Numbered from the stretch's first letter, positions 1-11,250 are shown. The stretch is 64,000 bases of DNA from Norana najaformis (GCA_964023275.1 OZ029917.1:32006005-32070004), one strand, 5' to 3'. Notes: generated from the letters alone by a model not told the origin. Translations and numbers: made by a program.

Positions 1-84
1 CTATTTCGCTAGTTGGCAGCACACAAATCCGGAATCCGGAACGGAAATGTATTTATATCCTTTGATAGGTTTTTCTATGTGCTT

Positions 85-124
85 TCTTTGGACGCTGTAG
101 AAATCTCGAGATTACGATTACAGT
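85..124 (+). repeat. LINE 3'-tail relic (GATTAC-tail family)
   Basis: A short match to the 3' end shared by the copies at 268-489, 5671-5801 and 29192-29419. The shared core is GTAGAAATCTCGAGATTACG followed by ATTACG repeats. It looks like a very truncated 3' fragment. Confidence 0.55.
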
Positions 125-267
125 GCACTAAAACATGGACGTTTCGAGGCTTGTTGCGGAGACATTAGCGCGTGTAACGGAAATCTACTTCGCATTTGTC
201 GTAGTTTATGTCTGTGGTGTACGGTGTGTGCAGTATTATAGGCCTAATTACTGTTCGGGATTAATTT

Positions 268-489
268 ATTTCTAGCGGTGAACTTGCAATATCTCATCTT
301 AAACCCAACCCCAAACACCGCCCTCGTGGCTGCCACGCTGTCTCTCCGTATGCTTTTGGATCTTGACCTGGAACCGGACCCTTTTGTCTATCGATTTTGT
401 TTTGACTGAGCGCCTGTGAATAAGCTGGTCCGCGCGGCGCGGCTTTCGTTGGGCGCAGTAGAAATCTCGGAATTACGATTACGATTACG
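268..489 (+). mobile_element. LINE 3' UTR fragment (GATTAC-tail family)
   Basis: The sequence matches the element at 29192-29419 (shared CTCATC.TAAAC.CAACCC near the start). It then carries TCTTGACCTGGAACCGGACC, a GCGCCTGTGAATAAGCTGGT segment and GTAGAAATCTCG, ending in tandem ATTACG units. A short tandem repeat at the 3' end is typical of CR1/L2-type LINEs and the SINEs that borrow their tails. The relic after a decayed RT C-terminus at 30590-30690 carries the same TCTTGACCTG block, which ties this tail to a LINE. Confidence 0.65.
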
Positions 490-1435
490 CTTAATAGATA
501 TGGGATCTTTCACTTGCTGTCGTAAAGTTAGTTTTCTTACGACTAAGACTTTCTAAATGTGTGAAAGAAAATACAGAGATAAACTGCACGTTATAAAAAT
601 TATAAACAAATTGTGCCAGTAATTTATAATTTATAATTTAGACTGCTCTTTATTTATGCTATCAGTGGATATGCAATACCTGCCTACTTGCATACTTACT
701 ACTACCATCGCACGGGGTGATGTCATCGATCACGTGACCGTCCGATCCCGAGGAAACGGGAACTTCGGTACCCCGTTTTGGAACAGTCTGGCATCAGAAA
801 CTACGACCGCTGGTAATGAAAACATTATTTGGGTGGTAAACGGGAAAAGTTCAAAAAAGCAGTTTCAAACTTAGGTACCCATTTTGCATGCCAGAAATGC
901 GAAATTAATGAAATTCCGAAACGGGGACTTCCCCGGTTTACGTGGTTCCCGGTTTGTAGGGTTGTAGTGCTATGCGATTCCCCATTTTCCGCTCTAAACA
1001 AGAGCTACTACTACTACTACCACCACTACTACTACCACTACTACTACTAGCATTACCACTACTGGTATACCAAACCACTATCCTATGTAGGCCTAGATCT
1101 ACAGCGCAGTTTATACACCCTTTGCAGCAGGGCCTATATCCTTGAGATGAAGCAAATTCTTATGCTATTATTATAAATCTTGCAATAATATTTATAAAAC
1201 TTGGCCAATAGCTGTAAACTGTAACAGTCAGAAAGCTATAGAATCGAATATATAGGAATTATTTCTAAGCAAATATAAAATTCTACAGCGTTAACTTTCC
1301 AAGTTGTCATTGTAGCACAACTGAAAACAAGAGAAGTGTGCATATCTTAGATAGGCCTACTAATAGAATGTTTCCGTAGCGCCTGTGCAGTATACAAGTG
1401 TATAGACAACGTGTCGCTCGCTTATGTAATGTGCT
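490..1435. other. non-coding, no gene recognised
   Basis: AT-rich sequence downstream of the EF-hand stop codon. It contains an (ACT)n microsatellite at about 1002-1050. The open frames here (for example 656-1050) show no recognisable domain, and the longer one ends in a Tyr/His run translated from the microsatellite. Part of this stretch may be the EF-hand 3' UTR. Confidence 0.5.
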
Positions 1436-1646
1436 CTATTGTCCGAACATGCTTGTCCAGAGTTGCATGAATTCAGCCTTGTCGAGGCTTCCGTCTTGGT
1501 TCTGGTCGAACATCTGAACGAGGTGCCTGGCCATCGTCTCGTCAAAGCCCATCTTCTCCTGGATAATCGACGCCACCTCTTCTGGACTTAGCACTCCGTT
1601 CCCGTCTTTGTCGAGCTGATCGAAGCAGTTCGTTATGTCTTCAAAA
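1436..1646 (-). CDS. EF-hand calcium-binding protein, last coding exon
   Basis: This is the 3'-terminal exon of a calmodulin-like EF-hand gene on the minus strand. It starts after an AG acceptor (1648-1647) that follows a T-rich tract, and it ends at a TAG (1438-1436). It encodes 69 residues plus the last base of a split codon. Two canonical 12-residue calcium loops are readable: DKDGNGVLSPEE and DQNQDGSLDKAE. The protein ends MFGQ. The exon begins one base into a codon, so it needs a donor exon ending after codon position 2. The exon at 6965-6756 ends exactly that way (AC plus T gives Thr). EF-hand pairs bind Ca2+ in sensors or buffers, and the exact subfamily cannot be assigned. A possible poly(A) signal on the minus strand lies at 654-649, but it is far downstream and unproven. 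Confidence 0.87.
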
Positions 1647-1727
1647 CTGCCAACAACAGCAATAAAATGTTAATCATCTATTGGATGTCTTTTAAAGATA
1701 TCTTATGACTAGTTCATTTTTGAACTC

Positions 1728-1783
1728 ATGTACAGCGCCCTTTTCATCGGCCTCGGCTGTGCTACGGCGCTATATAAATTGTC

Positions 1784-1838
<55 letters not shown>
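1728..1838 (+). repeat. retroposon 3' end with (TTA)n tail
   Basis: GTACAGCGCC, then GGCGCTATATAAATTG, then about 50 bp of TTA repeats. The GGCGCTATATAA motif next to a simple-repeat tail recurs at other retroposon ends in the window (10250, 45672). That suggests the 3' end of a SINE or LINE inside the EF-hand intron. Confidence 0.55.
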
Positions 1839-2287
1839 GTCTGCTCTATAGCCTAACAATGCATCACACATGCGCTGGTGAACAGACTCGTCTTCGGGCA
1901 TAGCTTTTGTGTTACATTAAGAGATTTCGGCGATTTACATTGCCTTCCTTATATTAGCCTACATTGCACTGCATCTACGCAGCAGGTATCATTAGAAAGA
2001 TAGTCTTGCGAGGATTATAATATCAGGTATTCGTTCCTCTTTCTACAGAAGAACTGCTAATTGGATCGAGCTATTATTTTGTGTCGATCCTTCGCCTGAT
2101 GCGATAAACAGCAACGACATTCAAAGTAAAGAACAATCGCTGTTCATGGATCGACAACGAACTTTCGGTGTCACTTACACGACTGACAGGAATTCGTATT
2201 TTAGTTCCCCGAGGAAAGGGCAAATAATGATGTCATTACCAGCTCATTGGCCTCAGATTTTAAATAAACCTCACCCGCTTAAAAACA

Positions 2288-2712
2288 AATTATTTGCGCG
2301 CATGCACACATACATGCATGTATGTAAATATGTATGTATGCATGTATCTGTGTATCTATCTATGTGTCTGTGTATCCATGATTGAATATTATGTATGTAT
2401 GTATGTATGCATGTATATATGCATGCATGTATGTAAATATGTATGTATGCATGTATCTATGTATCTATCTATGTATCTGTGTATCCATGATTGAATATTA
2501 TGTATGTACCTATGTAGGTATGTATGTATGTATGTATGTATGTATGTATGTATGCATGCATGCATGTAAATATGTATGTATGCATGTATCTATGTATCTA
2601 TCTATGTATCTGTGTATCCATGATTGAATATTATGTATGCACCTATGTATGTATGTATGTATGTATGTATGCATGCATGCAAGCATCGATATAATATCAT
2701 ATATGTAGGCAT
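2288..2712. repeat. compound ATGT minisatellite, about three higher-order units
   Basis: Tandem TATG/CATG units organised into a higher-order repeat. A 70-bp block ending GTATCCATGATTGAATATT occurs three times, starting near 2326, 2433 and 2567, separated by ATGT runs of variable length. Open frames across it on both strands (Tyr/Met/Cys-rich) are repeat translations, not genes. Confidence 0.85.
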
Positions 2713-4350
2713 CCATGTATGTTAGTAGGCCTATCTATTTATCAAGACAGAAATTTTTAAAGAAAAATTTATCATCGGAAATATCGTGATGTAAAATCAT
2801 TTGGACGTAGAATGCAGCAAATTCTGTAGCAAAATTGTCTAAAAGTAACAAAAACTCTTTTCACAATTGTTCTTTCTGGCATTATGACTGCACCAATAGG
2901 CCGTCACTGCGCAGTGGAAATGTCGTTGACAAGGGCGAATTAGGCTTACTTCTCTCTAACTCATTGCAGTATTCTATGGCCTATTAGTCATTAGTCCGTT
3001 ATTACTGCATTCAGTCATAAAAAAGGAAATGTGCCATTAATTATTTTGTTTGCTATTTTTATTTACCACCAATTCATAAGACTATGAATTCGTTAAATAA
3101 CCCACGCAAGATCCATTCTGTCATTCAAATGCAATGCATATATCTGGTAGCCGAAAGAAAGTCGATAAATCGGACGAAGTGCTGCTCCAACTGAGCACTC
3201 TATTTTATTGCATTCGTCTGTGCTCTGAATGCTGCTGTCTCCTCCGGATGCACTTATGCGTGATATCCACAGATGATGAGGTGATGCATGAGATCTGTAC
3301 AAAATAGACCTCTGTCAAATTCTGTTTGTAAATATCATCGTCTTCTCATTGATTTCTGTCTCCTGTCGTCGTGTCTGCTGCTTTTCAACAGCCTCTTCTC
3401 CAGTCACCTTCTCTGTCTGTCTCTGTCTCTGTTTGTGTATTTGCTTATCTCGGTCTGCCTCCACATTTGTTTATTCGTTCCTCTTAAATTTCTTGTTATG
3501 GTATTATACGCAAATCTCCGTTGTGGCCATTCTTACGAGGGCACCCGGGTTCACGATATCTTCCTGTCAAGGGTTTTGCGTGCCATCTGGAGCTCAACGT
3601 CCATTGGCCAGTGTTCCCGTGTGTGTGCTTGTACCGTTATTCCGGTGAAATTATAGGTCAGGCATCCATGTTCCGGGCTATTAATGGAAGAATAGATAGA
3701 TGGATAGTTGGATGGATGAGTGGATGTTTGTTATAGGCCTCAGAAGTTCCTACACAGCTGTTGTTCCCATGATTATGGATATCGGGTGGTAAGTCAGCGA
3801 TGGCATCAACAGCATCTTGTGTCCCATCCGATCACCTGCTGCATGTAAATCACACAGAGGTCACCTAAGTGCATCTGCTTCATCGCATCACACTATTTGA
3901 AGAGTACACTTTTCTGTGTGTGTTTTTTTGTTTTTTTTTGGGTGAGTAGGCAGCAATGTACGCCATTATATCGAGCCAATGGATGTCTGTCATAAATTGT
4001 CGAGTAAGAAGCTGTCGTTGATGGAGTGTCGGGGCAAGCGCACTGGACGGGAGGAGGCGGTGCAAGGTAACCGCTCGTTGTTTAAACGTGTCCCTGTCAA
4101 CACTTGTCGTCGGAGATGTGGTCCTCAGCTTCAGCTATCTTTAGACTGAAATAGCACAAGCACAACAACGCCAGTCGTAGTAACTGGACAACCGTCGTTC
4201 TGTATGTCGGTCCTCATGGCTCGACAACGAAATGTCAGTTTCATATGACGCACGACTGACAGTCGAGGGCATTGGCAATCTGTCATCATGCCACCCACGT
4301 GCCATCCCTGTTTGCCTGAAGTTTCCGTCTGAGACAGGCCGTACACCACA
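2713..4350. other. intronic sequence, nothing recognised
   Basis: About 1.6 kb inside the large EF-hand intron (6755-1647). The small open frames near 3288-3656 are low-complexity Leu/Cys/Ser-rich and have no domain. I see no transposon coding sequence here. Confidence 0.4.
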
Positions 4351-4353
4351 CAG

Positions 4354-4432
<79 letters not shown>

Positions 4433-4435
4433 CTG
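4351..4435. repeat. (TC)n followed by (ATCT)n microsatellite
   Basis: About 50 bp of perfect CT dinucleotides pass directly into about 35 bp of ATCT tetranucleotides. Confidence 0.95.
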
Positions 4436-4977
4436 TAATTTTCCACAAGGGTCGGTCCTGCATCACCTCAGTATGACTTCCGGTGACCAACGTACTTGTC
4501 GGTCTCTGTAATATTAATGCACTACTTGAAACACAAGCTTTTTAAGTGGTTTCCGTAGTCCATTCATGTGTGCGTATAGTTATACCCGTATACGTACGTC
4601 GTTAACTATATACACAGCTGTGCATGGAATCCATCGACGATAGCTTTAGAAAGAGTGGCAATGGTCGTCCCTCTGCCTTCTGTCTGCTTTCCGTCGATGG
4701 TTCGTCTAATGTGACTCCGAAGCAGAACGCATGCAGCAACAGTCGGAGACTCGTAAATAATAGAATAGCCTACGAGTCAATCGGCTGATACGAACGCCAT
4801 CTAGCTACATAGGCCGCAGCATAAATTATCGCGATAGCAGTTCTCATGAATTTATAATATAACAGAATCAGAATGCAATGAATAGTATTTTCTGTACGCG
4901 TGGCCAATAAACGATTAGCTCAAAATGCATAATTACTGTTATGTTCAAGTTATAGGCCTACTCTGATTCAACTTTGC

Positions 4978-5046
4978 AATCGTAATCGTAATCTCGAGGT
5001 TTCTACAGCGCCCAGCGAAAGCTAAGTCGCTGGAACCAGCTTAATC
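4978..5046 (-). repeat. LINE 3'-tail relic, reverse orientation
   Basis: The reverse complement of the GATTAC-tail family end. On the minus strand it reads AGCTGGTTCCAGCGACTTAG, then GCGCTGTAGAAACCTCGAG, then ATTACG units. It is an independent, oppositely oriented copy inside the same intron. Confidence 0.6.
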
Positions 5047-5670
5047 GCTTTACCAGCGTACTGTATGATGCCTATATAGGTCAGTTTGTTTTTTTACTCG
5101 ATGTTGACCTATATATCACCCCACAGGAACAAAATATTTGGCTATTGAGAAGTAACGCAGGGACAACAATGGACTAAGGTAGAATGCTATTAATTTTTTC
5201 ATAATAATAGAGCTTCATAACATTTCTTAATAGCCTAGTATTTTATAACTATAGTAGTAGTAGTCATCCCATGGTGACCGTCGTCACCATAATAATTGTC
5301 GAGGAGCGATGGTGTAGGAGCGAATACAACATGGAGTAGTTTGAAGAGTTCGGTTTTTAGTCTGGTGTAAGAGGCTCTCTGAGGAGAGTTGGAGAGGGCA
5401 GAGCAGAAGCCTGAGATAGGTGAGCATGTACAAGCAGTTGTGCACTATGGGGGACTAAAAATATGAGGCGAGATAAAGGTACGAAGATGATTGAGTAGAT
5501 CTAGGTGGTTGGATAGCGACTGCCTGGCGAATGTAAATAGACGAAGGAGGCTGAAGAACATTTTAAGAAGTCTCGTTTGGAATGAACACTTGATATGGCT
5601 ATTAATAGTGGTGCATACCGAAATGTTACGAAAGACTGCTGGCTGCCGATGCTTCTTCGTTATGATGCTT

Positions 5671-5801
5671 GCCTTGACCTGGAACCGAACCCTTCCTGCC
5701 TATAAATTTTATTTTGATTGAGCGCCTGTGAATAAGCTGGTTGCCGCGACTTGGCTTTTGTTAGGCGCCGTAGAAATCTCGTGCTTACGATAATTACGAT
5801 T
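5671..5801 (+). mobile_element. LINE 3' UTR fragment (GATTAC-tail family)
   Basis: It carries CCTTGACCTGGAACCGAACC, the GAGCGCCTGTGAATAAGCTG block, GGCGCCGTAGAAATCTCG and a short TTACGAT tail. It lines up with 355-489 over its whole length. Confidence 0.65.
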
Positions 5802-6652
5802 GGCAGCAGTCGAGAGCACTGTGGCGCACTTGAGGTCATTTCAAGAAACATCCTAGGCAGCCAACCCTAGTATAGTAGGCCACAGCAATTCAACGACGGT
5901 CGTCTAACATGTAAATTTACATTTTTCTTCTGTATCTGGTTACTCGCCTGCCTGCATAAGAAATGGTCAAATGAGCAGTGGCGTTGATATGACGCCACTG
6001 GGGCAGTGACGTTAAGCAACGCTGAACATAGTATTCGGATTGCTGGCCGTAGGCATACTCAAAATACAATGCCAACGGGTTTCCACTCAGCCAGGGTCGG
6101 TAAACGAGTACCAGAACAAGTTTGGAGGTTAAAGAGGCGCTATGTCGTTGGAGTGCCATGGTCGAATGTGCGCTTCAGCCTAAAGATCCATCGACATCGG
6201 GACCCTAAAAAGAAGGAGTTTGTGTAGAAATGTGTTACATTCACCTTAGTAGGCGCATCTGTGATGTGTTGGCAGCGGAGGATAGACAATGTATATGCGG
6301 ACATAAGAAGACCAGAAAGGAATTGGAAATGACTAACAATTCCAAACACTGGAGGTCATTCAGTGGGATTCGACAGCGCTTCCCACACCCGGCAGCACTG
6401 TGTTGTGTTGTGGACATTTACGCATACCATACAATATAGGTGGTGAGGCGGTGACATCAGCCCAGAGGTGGAGTCAAGGAGCCTCATCTTGATGGTGCCA
6501 TATTTTCAAATGCCAGGGACACATTAAAATATAGCTCTGCGTGTATCTGTGCGCATGTGATAGAATAGAACTCTCTGAAAGAGATAAGAAGGTCACTCTA
6601 AGCGCCGAGAGAAAGCATGGTTCGTCCAGGCTCAAGTCTTCCCGTAATGATT
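5802..6652. other. intronic sequence, nothing recognised
   Basis: Intronic sequence between a LINE tail relic and the CA repeat near the EF-hand exon. Overlapping small open frames on both strands have no recognisable motif. Confidence 0.4.
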
Positions 6653-6753
6653 TGACCGTGTGTGTGTCTGTGTGTGTGTACCTGTGTGTGTCTGTGTGTG
6701 TACCTGTGTGTGTGCGTGTGTGTACCTGTGTGTGTCTGTATGTGTGTGTACTA
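6653..6753. repeat. (GT)n/(CA)n repeat abutting an EF-hand splice donor
   Basis: An interrupted GT dinucleotide repeat with TGTACC and CTG interruptions. On the minus strand it is a CA-rich tract that begins within a few bases downstream of the donor GTTAGT of the 6965-6756 exon. CA-rich intronic tracts next to donors are known splicing-regulatory sites for hnRNP L-type proteins in animals. A role here is inference. Confidence 0.85.
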
Positions 6754-6755
6754 AC

Positions 6756-6965
6756 GTTGCTTTGGCTTCTGAATAGAATCCTGCGAATTCCTCGATGTCC
6801 AGTTGTCCGTTTCCGTCTCGGTCGAAGCGTCGAAGCAGGACGACGACCTTGGCCGGTGGAAAGTTGAAGGGCGGACCCTGGAGTATGGACGAAGCCTCTT
6901 CCAGCGTTATGTATCCGTTGCCATCGACGTCGTATTCCTTGAACTTCGGAACGATCTGGACTTTG
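6756..6965 (-). CDS. EF-hand calcium-binding protein, internal exon
   Basis: Internal exon of the same minus-strand gene, 210 nt. The acceptor is CTAG (6969-6966) and the donor is GTTAGT, starting at 6755. It encodes a complete EF-hand pair with loops DVDGNGYITLEE and DRDGNGQLDIEE, both with all the expected acidic and Gly positions. The exon starts one base into a codon and ends two bases into the next, so both introns are the same phase. Splicing to 1646-1436 and from 9793-9626 keeps the frame. The open frame runs on past the donor into a CA repeat, which would give a low-complexity His/Thr tail if unspliced. That readthrough is judged an artefact. Confidence 0.88.
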
Positions 6966-7139
6966 CTAGACACAGAAATACCCCGATTGGTGGAGATAGG
7001 AAACAGGTGATAGGAAACAAGTCGCAGTTAAGAAATCGACAATTAATGGCAGAATTATTAATATGGCTCTCACGAATTTCTGCTCAGATTATGTGCTCTT
7101 GACTGAAGAAAACTATGCCTACAATATTGTTGGGTCGTG

Positions 7140-7226
7140 TGTCTTTGTATGTATATATATATGTATGCATGTACGCATATGTCTGTATGTATGTGTATGC
7201 ATGTATATACATGTACGTACATATAC
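7140..7226. repeat. (ATGT)n-type microsatellite
   Basis: Imperfect TATG/CATG/TACG tetranucleotides in the second EF-hand intron. Confidence 0.8.
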
Positions 7227-7439
7227 AGTATATGCATAGAGTGGAAAGTTTCTGGACAGCTAGGCTATCCGTTAACGCCTAATCGACAGCCAGCTTTGCC
7301 ACAATTCGGTTGAACCTGATCTCACCACCGTCGAGATGTTTGTTCCATATTAAACAACCCTCCTCTCCATAATTGACGATATGCTCTCGCCACGGACAAC
7401 TTGCATCAGGAGTAACGCTCTCACTCCCTGGTTGGGTGC

Positions 7440-8400
7440 GGAGTACACATAGCGATGCGCTGAACGGGGCATCGCTCAGCGTTCCGCATCTTGAGCGACG
7501 TTATAGAAAGAGTGGACTGGAAGAAAGAAGATCGATTTTAATGAATCGAACTTCTTTGAAAGAAACATGAATTTTTTAATAACAAGGAGCAACGGTTCTG
7601 GGAAAGCATGATCGCCCGTGACTCTTAAAGATAGTCGGCGGCTCTGGAACGATCTTTCAATCATTTTGGGCAGATATCGTGGCTCTCAGGAACTATTGTT
7701 TTCGCCACTTGACAAAAAGTTTCAGGAGTCCGCAGAGATATAGAGCTTCAGCTTCACCGCAATGCTTTACAATTGGAAACCGTTTCGATCGATTCTAAAA
7801 GGTGACAGACGTTGAATTAAGATTGATTCTTCTGTCGTCACTATTCGGAATCTGCACGTTTGATCCCATCCCGACTTTTCTTATTAAGTAATTTATCGGC
7901 GAGCTGCTCCCATTTCTGGTGCTGCTGTGGAATGTCTGCCGCAGAATCAGAAGCATGCCACCGTAAGGTCATCAATCACGAAGTCTGTAATGGCCCTGGA
8001 TATCATCAAAAACTACCGAATCGTCTCTAATCTTATATTTCGTGCCATCCGACTGACATCGTGGCTCGTGTGTCTAAAATTAGGGCAACTGTGACGAAAG
8101 TGCAGGTCTGGGTGACTTCAGATTGGCTGAAGCTGAAACCGGACAAAAATGAATTCATATGGCTGAGCACAAGACACGCGGGACCAAGAATTGACAGGGA
8201 AGCGATAGCGGCGGCATTTTCAGTTGGCAAATCACAACGAGTTGTCCGGGACCTTGGAGTGCTAATGGTTCATGCATTACACCGTCTTTTTGGAACAGTC
8301 TGCCATTAGATATACGTACTGTTCCACCACAGACAGCTCAAGAAATATTTTCCAGCTATCTCAAGTTGCAGCTATTTAGGTCTGTTAGATAACCATGTTT
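7440..8400 (+). mobile_element. decayed CR1/L2-like LINE relic
   Basis: A broken relative of the element at 42469-45712, same orientation, with an internal deletion. Matching pieces appear in order: LERRYRKSGLEE near 7486 and FFNNKEQRFWESMI near 7570 (a region between endonuclease and RT). Then come SRRLWNDLS near 7632, DIIKNYRIVSNL near 8000 (the RT YRPISNL motif, degraded) and SDWLKLKPDKNEFIWLSTRH near 8120 (RT thumb). WNSLP at about 8293 is the C-terminal signature. Multiple stops and frame changes mean it cannot code. It lies in the intron between EF-hand exons 9626 and 6965. Confidence 0.7.
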
Positions 8401-9196
8401 CGCGTTTTCAGGTCTGTGGTTGGCTGGCGGCGCCCTGCGTGCAGGTAGGCTGACGTCAGCAGTGATTCTTGGTGACGCGCATTTTATCAAGCGGGAAAAC
8501 GTCAAGCCTACGTTGTGATGAGTCGGCGGGATTTTGGAAAATCCACGCTACCGAAATAGCGAAAAGTTTTGAAAAAATCGGCAATTGCTCAAGACGGGAG
8601 GAATGTCTAAATTCGTCTGCTGACTCCGCGGGAAACAGCCTATGCAAAGCAATTACGGGTGCATTGTTAGGATATTTGTAGCTGTAGTTTGACGTGTGCT
8701 CTGGTGATAGTTTGAGTTACACGCTTAGTAGGTAGATTCGTGTGTTCAGAACTGTATATTCGACGTTTATAGTACTGTTGTGGTTAAACTGTTTCGTTTT
8801 CCTAATTATATGAACGAAAATCAAAGACTGTGTGTCTTTTCTCGAGTTAACGCTACGCTAGAAATCAGTCAAGTCAATATTTCGCAGCCCGATCGAATGA
8901 CACTTCGGAAGATCGTTGACTGCCAAATACATACATACATACATGCATCTTGGCCATCACGGTTGTATGTAGGTATGATAACACTTAATTTAACGCCTTC
9001 TAAGTACCTCATAGGAATAGTTTACTGTATAGAAATAAACCTAATGTGTGTCTTAAACTGTCTTGTTAGACCAACTTAGGTCTACATGGCCCTATCCAAC
9101 CATCTCTAAAATCTAAATAAAATAATCAACGCATTCAATCTAATCCTACGATTTTAATTGCATTGTGTCGAATAGTTACGGGTCAATGCACTAATT
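8401..9196. other. intronic sequence, nothing recognised
   Basis: No motif, splice-supported exon or repeat longer than a few units was found. A 99-codon open frame at 8780-9079 has no recognisable domain. Confidence 0.4.
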
Positions 9197-9350
9197 CTAA
9201 ATACGTACGTACTGTACGTACGTACATATATACATACATATACATATACTTACATAAATAGATACACATATACATACATGCATACAAACATACATACACA
9301 TATACATACATGGATACAAACATACATACATACATACATACATACTACAC
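9197..9350. repeat. (TACA)n microsatellite
   Basis: Imperfect TACA/TACG units over about 150 bp, with an internal second-order pattern (ATACATACATGNATACAAAC repeated). The open frames on the opposite strand are Cys/Met/Tyr repeat translations. Confidence 0.9.
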
Positions 9351-9625
9351 ACAGTATGTAGTATGCACCTTTGCCACAAAAGATACTGGTTGAGCCCTGT
9401 AACATTTTCTTCCTACATTCTGATACCTGTTTTATTCCTATGTAAACAATTTTTTCCATTTCCATCTAAACACTGTTCCCATTTGCATTTCCTTCCTCTC
9501 GTGTGCACTCATTCCATTTCGTTGCTTGTTTCTACACCCCGAAGACACCGTCACCCTCACGTGCTCTTCCTTAAATGAATTGCCCGTATTGGCTGTTTAG
9601 GAGTGGCATTGAGTGTTCAGCTCAC

Positions 9626-9793
9626 GTCTCCTCGATCTTCTTTCGGAACAGATTGAACTCGGCCATCGACAGTCGCCCGTCGTTGTTGCGATCGAATCGA
9701 CGGACGAAGTGCAGCGCCCTCTCCGGCGGATAATTCAATTCCAGTCTGAGGATGGAAGTCGCCTCTTCAAACGATATATACTCCTCGCCACCG
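9626..9793 (-). CDS. EF-hand calcium-binding protein, upstream exon (gene continues 5')
   Basis: The most upstream exon of this minus-strand gene that I can find, 168 nt. The acceptor is TGTGTAG (ending 9794) and the donor is a good GTGAGC starting at 9625. It encodes the end of one EF loop (GGEEYISFEEA, so loop residues 1-2 must lie in an upstream exon) and a full second loop, DRNNDGRLSMAE, followed by FRKKIEE. The first loop has Glu where the conserved position-6 Gly is expected, so it may bind calcium poorly. It joins the next exon in phase (AC plus C gives Thr). I found no convincing first exon upstream of 9793. It may lie outside the window or be too short to see. Confidence 0.8.
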
Positions 9794-10239
9794 CTACACA
9801 CGAACACAACACGCCATCGCAGAGGCCTTTAATCTACTATCTCTCTATATAACCATTATGACCATTTAAATAAAGTCTCCCACATTTTTAAGTGGGGCTT
9901 TGATGAGGCTACCGCTTCTTTGTCTTGGGCCTTTCAGCCAGTAAATAATAAAATAAATAGTAAATAATAAAGCAAATAAATAAATATACATATATATATA
10001 GGACTACATATGACCAGCGGATATCCAGCACATGACTTGCAGTTTACTATCGAGAGCACTCCGGCACCCGATTATATTGCTTGCTAAGAGAAGCACTGAA
10101 AGGAAGGAACTGGGAAACAACGGAGGTAATTAAACAATTCAGAGTCCGCACAACGGTTTCAAACTCATTGAAATAAAGTCCATTCGCGGAATCGAATAAT
10201 CCAGCTTACGCATATAGGCCTATGTATGTAGACCTGTTT

Positions 10240-10470
10240 TGATATTTATATAACGCCTTTCCAAATCATACAATAGGATTACTGGGTTTGATGAGGCACT
10301 GGCGTCTAAGATGATGGCCTTTGAGTTTTCTCAGACGATGCCTCCGAAGGTTCGCATAGTTTGACAAAGCGATCTATGTCGGTTTCATATGACGAGCATG
10401 GGATTCGAACCCAGGTCGCATAGGTTAAAGCCGACGAATATTAGCCGTTCAGTTACTGTACCACTAAATA
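10240..10470 (-). mobile_element. tRNA-derived SINE
   Basis: Read on the minus strand, the head carries an A-box-like TGGTACAGTAACTGAACGG (around 10463-10445) and a perfect B box GGTTCGAATCC (10411-10401), spaced as in a tRNA gene. The body ends with GGCGTTATATAAATAT near 10250, a 3' end resembling those of LINEs in this window. It has no tRNA acceptor stem of its own, so this is a SINE and not a tRNA gene. Confidence 0.7.
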
Positions 10471-11250
10471 TTAAGCTAATAAGTTTGTAAAAAGGCCTAT
10501 GTGAGTCTATATGTCATCAACAAATAAAGTGTTCACGCAATTCGTTTGTAGAATGGGCTTAGGCCTATATATCAAGAATAAAGAGGCGAAAGACATGTCT
10601 CAAACGAAAATTACGTACGTCTATCAGTTCAAATGGTTAGGCTACTGTAAGCAGTTCAGCAATCCAGAACTGAATAATCAAAATGACACGTTTAAAACAG
10701 CTAATTTAATGCTGTCTAATATTCTCCAGCCCTTCACTCTGGTCATCTGAATTAAACAGTTAAATTTGAAAATCTTGTTCTTAAATTGGCGTAATTTTGT
10801 CCTGTTGTTCGATTGCTGTTGTCATGTTAGCGCCTCAGCCGAACGACCTTTGAACTCAAGTGGTGATAATCTGCCCCAATATCGAGGAGGACACGTGGTG
10901 TTTTTTTCTCACCTTCCATTCTTGTAAAGTGCGTTTAGCTATTATGCTGTCACATTTATGCGACAATTTTTTAAAAGTGTATGTTTAATGCCTGTCGTAA
11001 ATGTAAGTAAGTTAATCAAGTAAGGACAACACTGACTGATGCATGAAAAATGCAAACATTTAGGAGGAATTATAACCAAATGTGTCCTGGTCCTCAACTT
11101 AAACATAGGGTGGGGACATACAGTATATCGCTGTCCTACTGTTAACTACCTCTGTCCGAATGTATAAACAACTCTGCTGATAGCAGGGTCTGCATGGTGT
11201 GTACCCTCGTAGTCTTCAAGCATATAATGTTAATGTACGTAGGTTTTATG
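10471..11250. other. no gene recognised
   Basis: AT-rich sequence. The 79-codon open frame at 10511-10750 has no recognisable domain and no splice or promoter support. Confidence 0.4.

Noticed and set aside
2146-2716. Overlapping Tyr/Cys/Met-rich open frames on both strands
   Set aside because: They are translations of the ATGT minisatellite. Frames stay open because the repeat has no stop codons in some phases.
10401-10463. Possible tRNA gene (perfect B box)
   Set aside because: No closed acceptor stem, poor anticodon arm, and a long attached body ending in a retroposon-like tail, so it is called a SINE.
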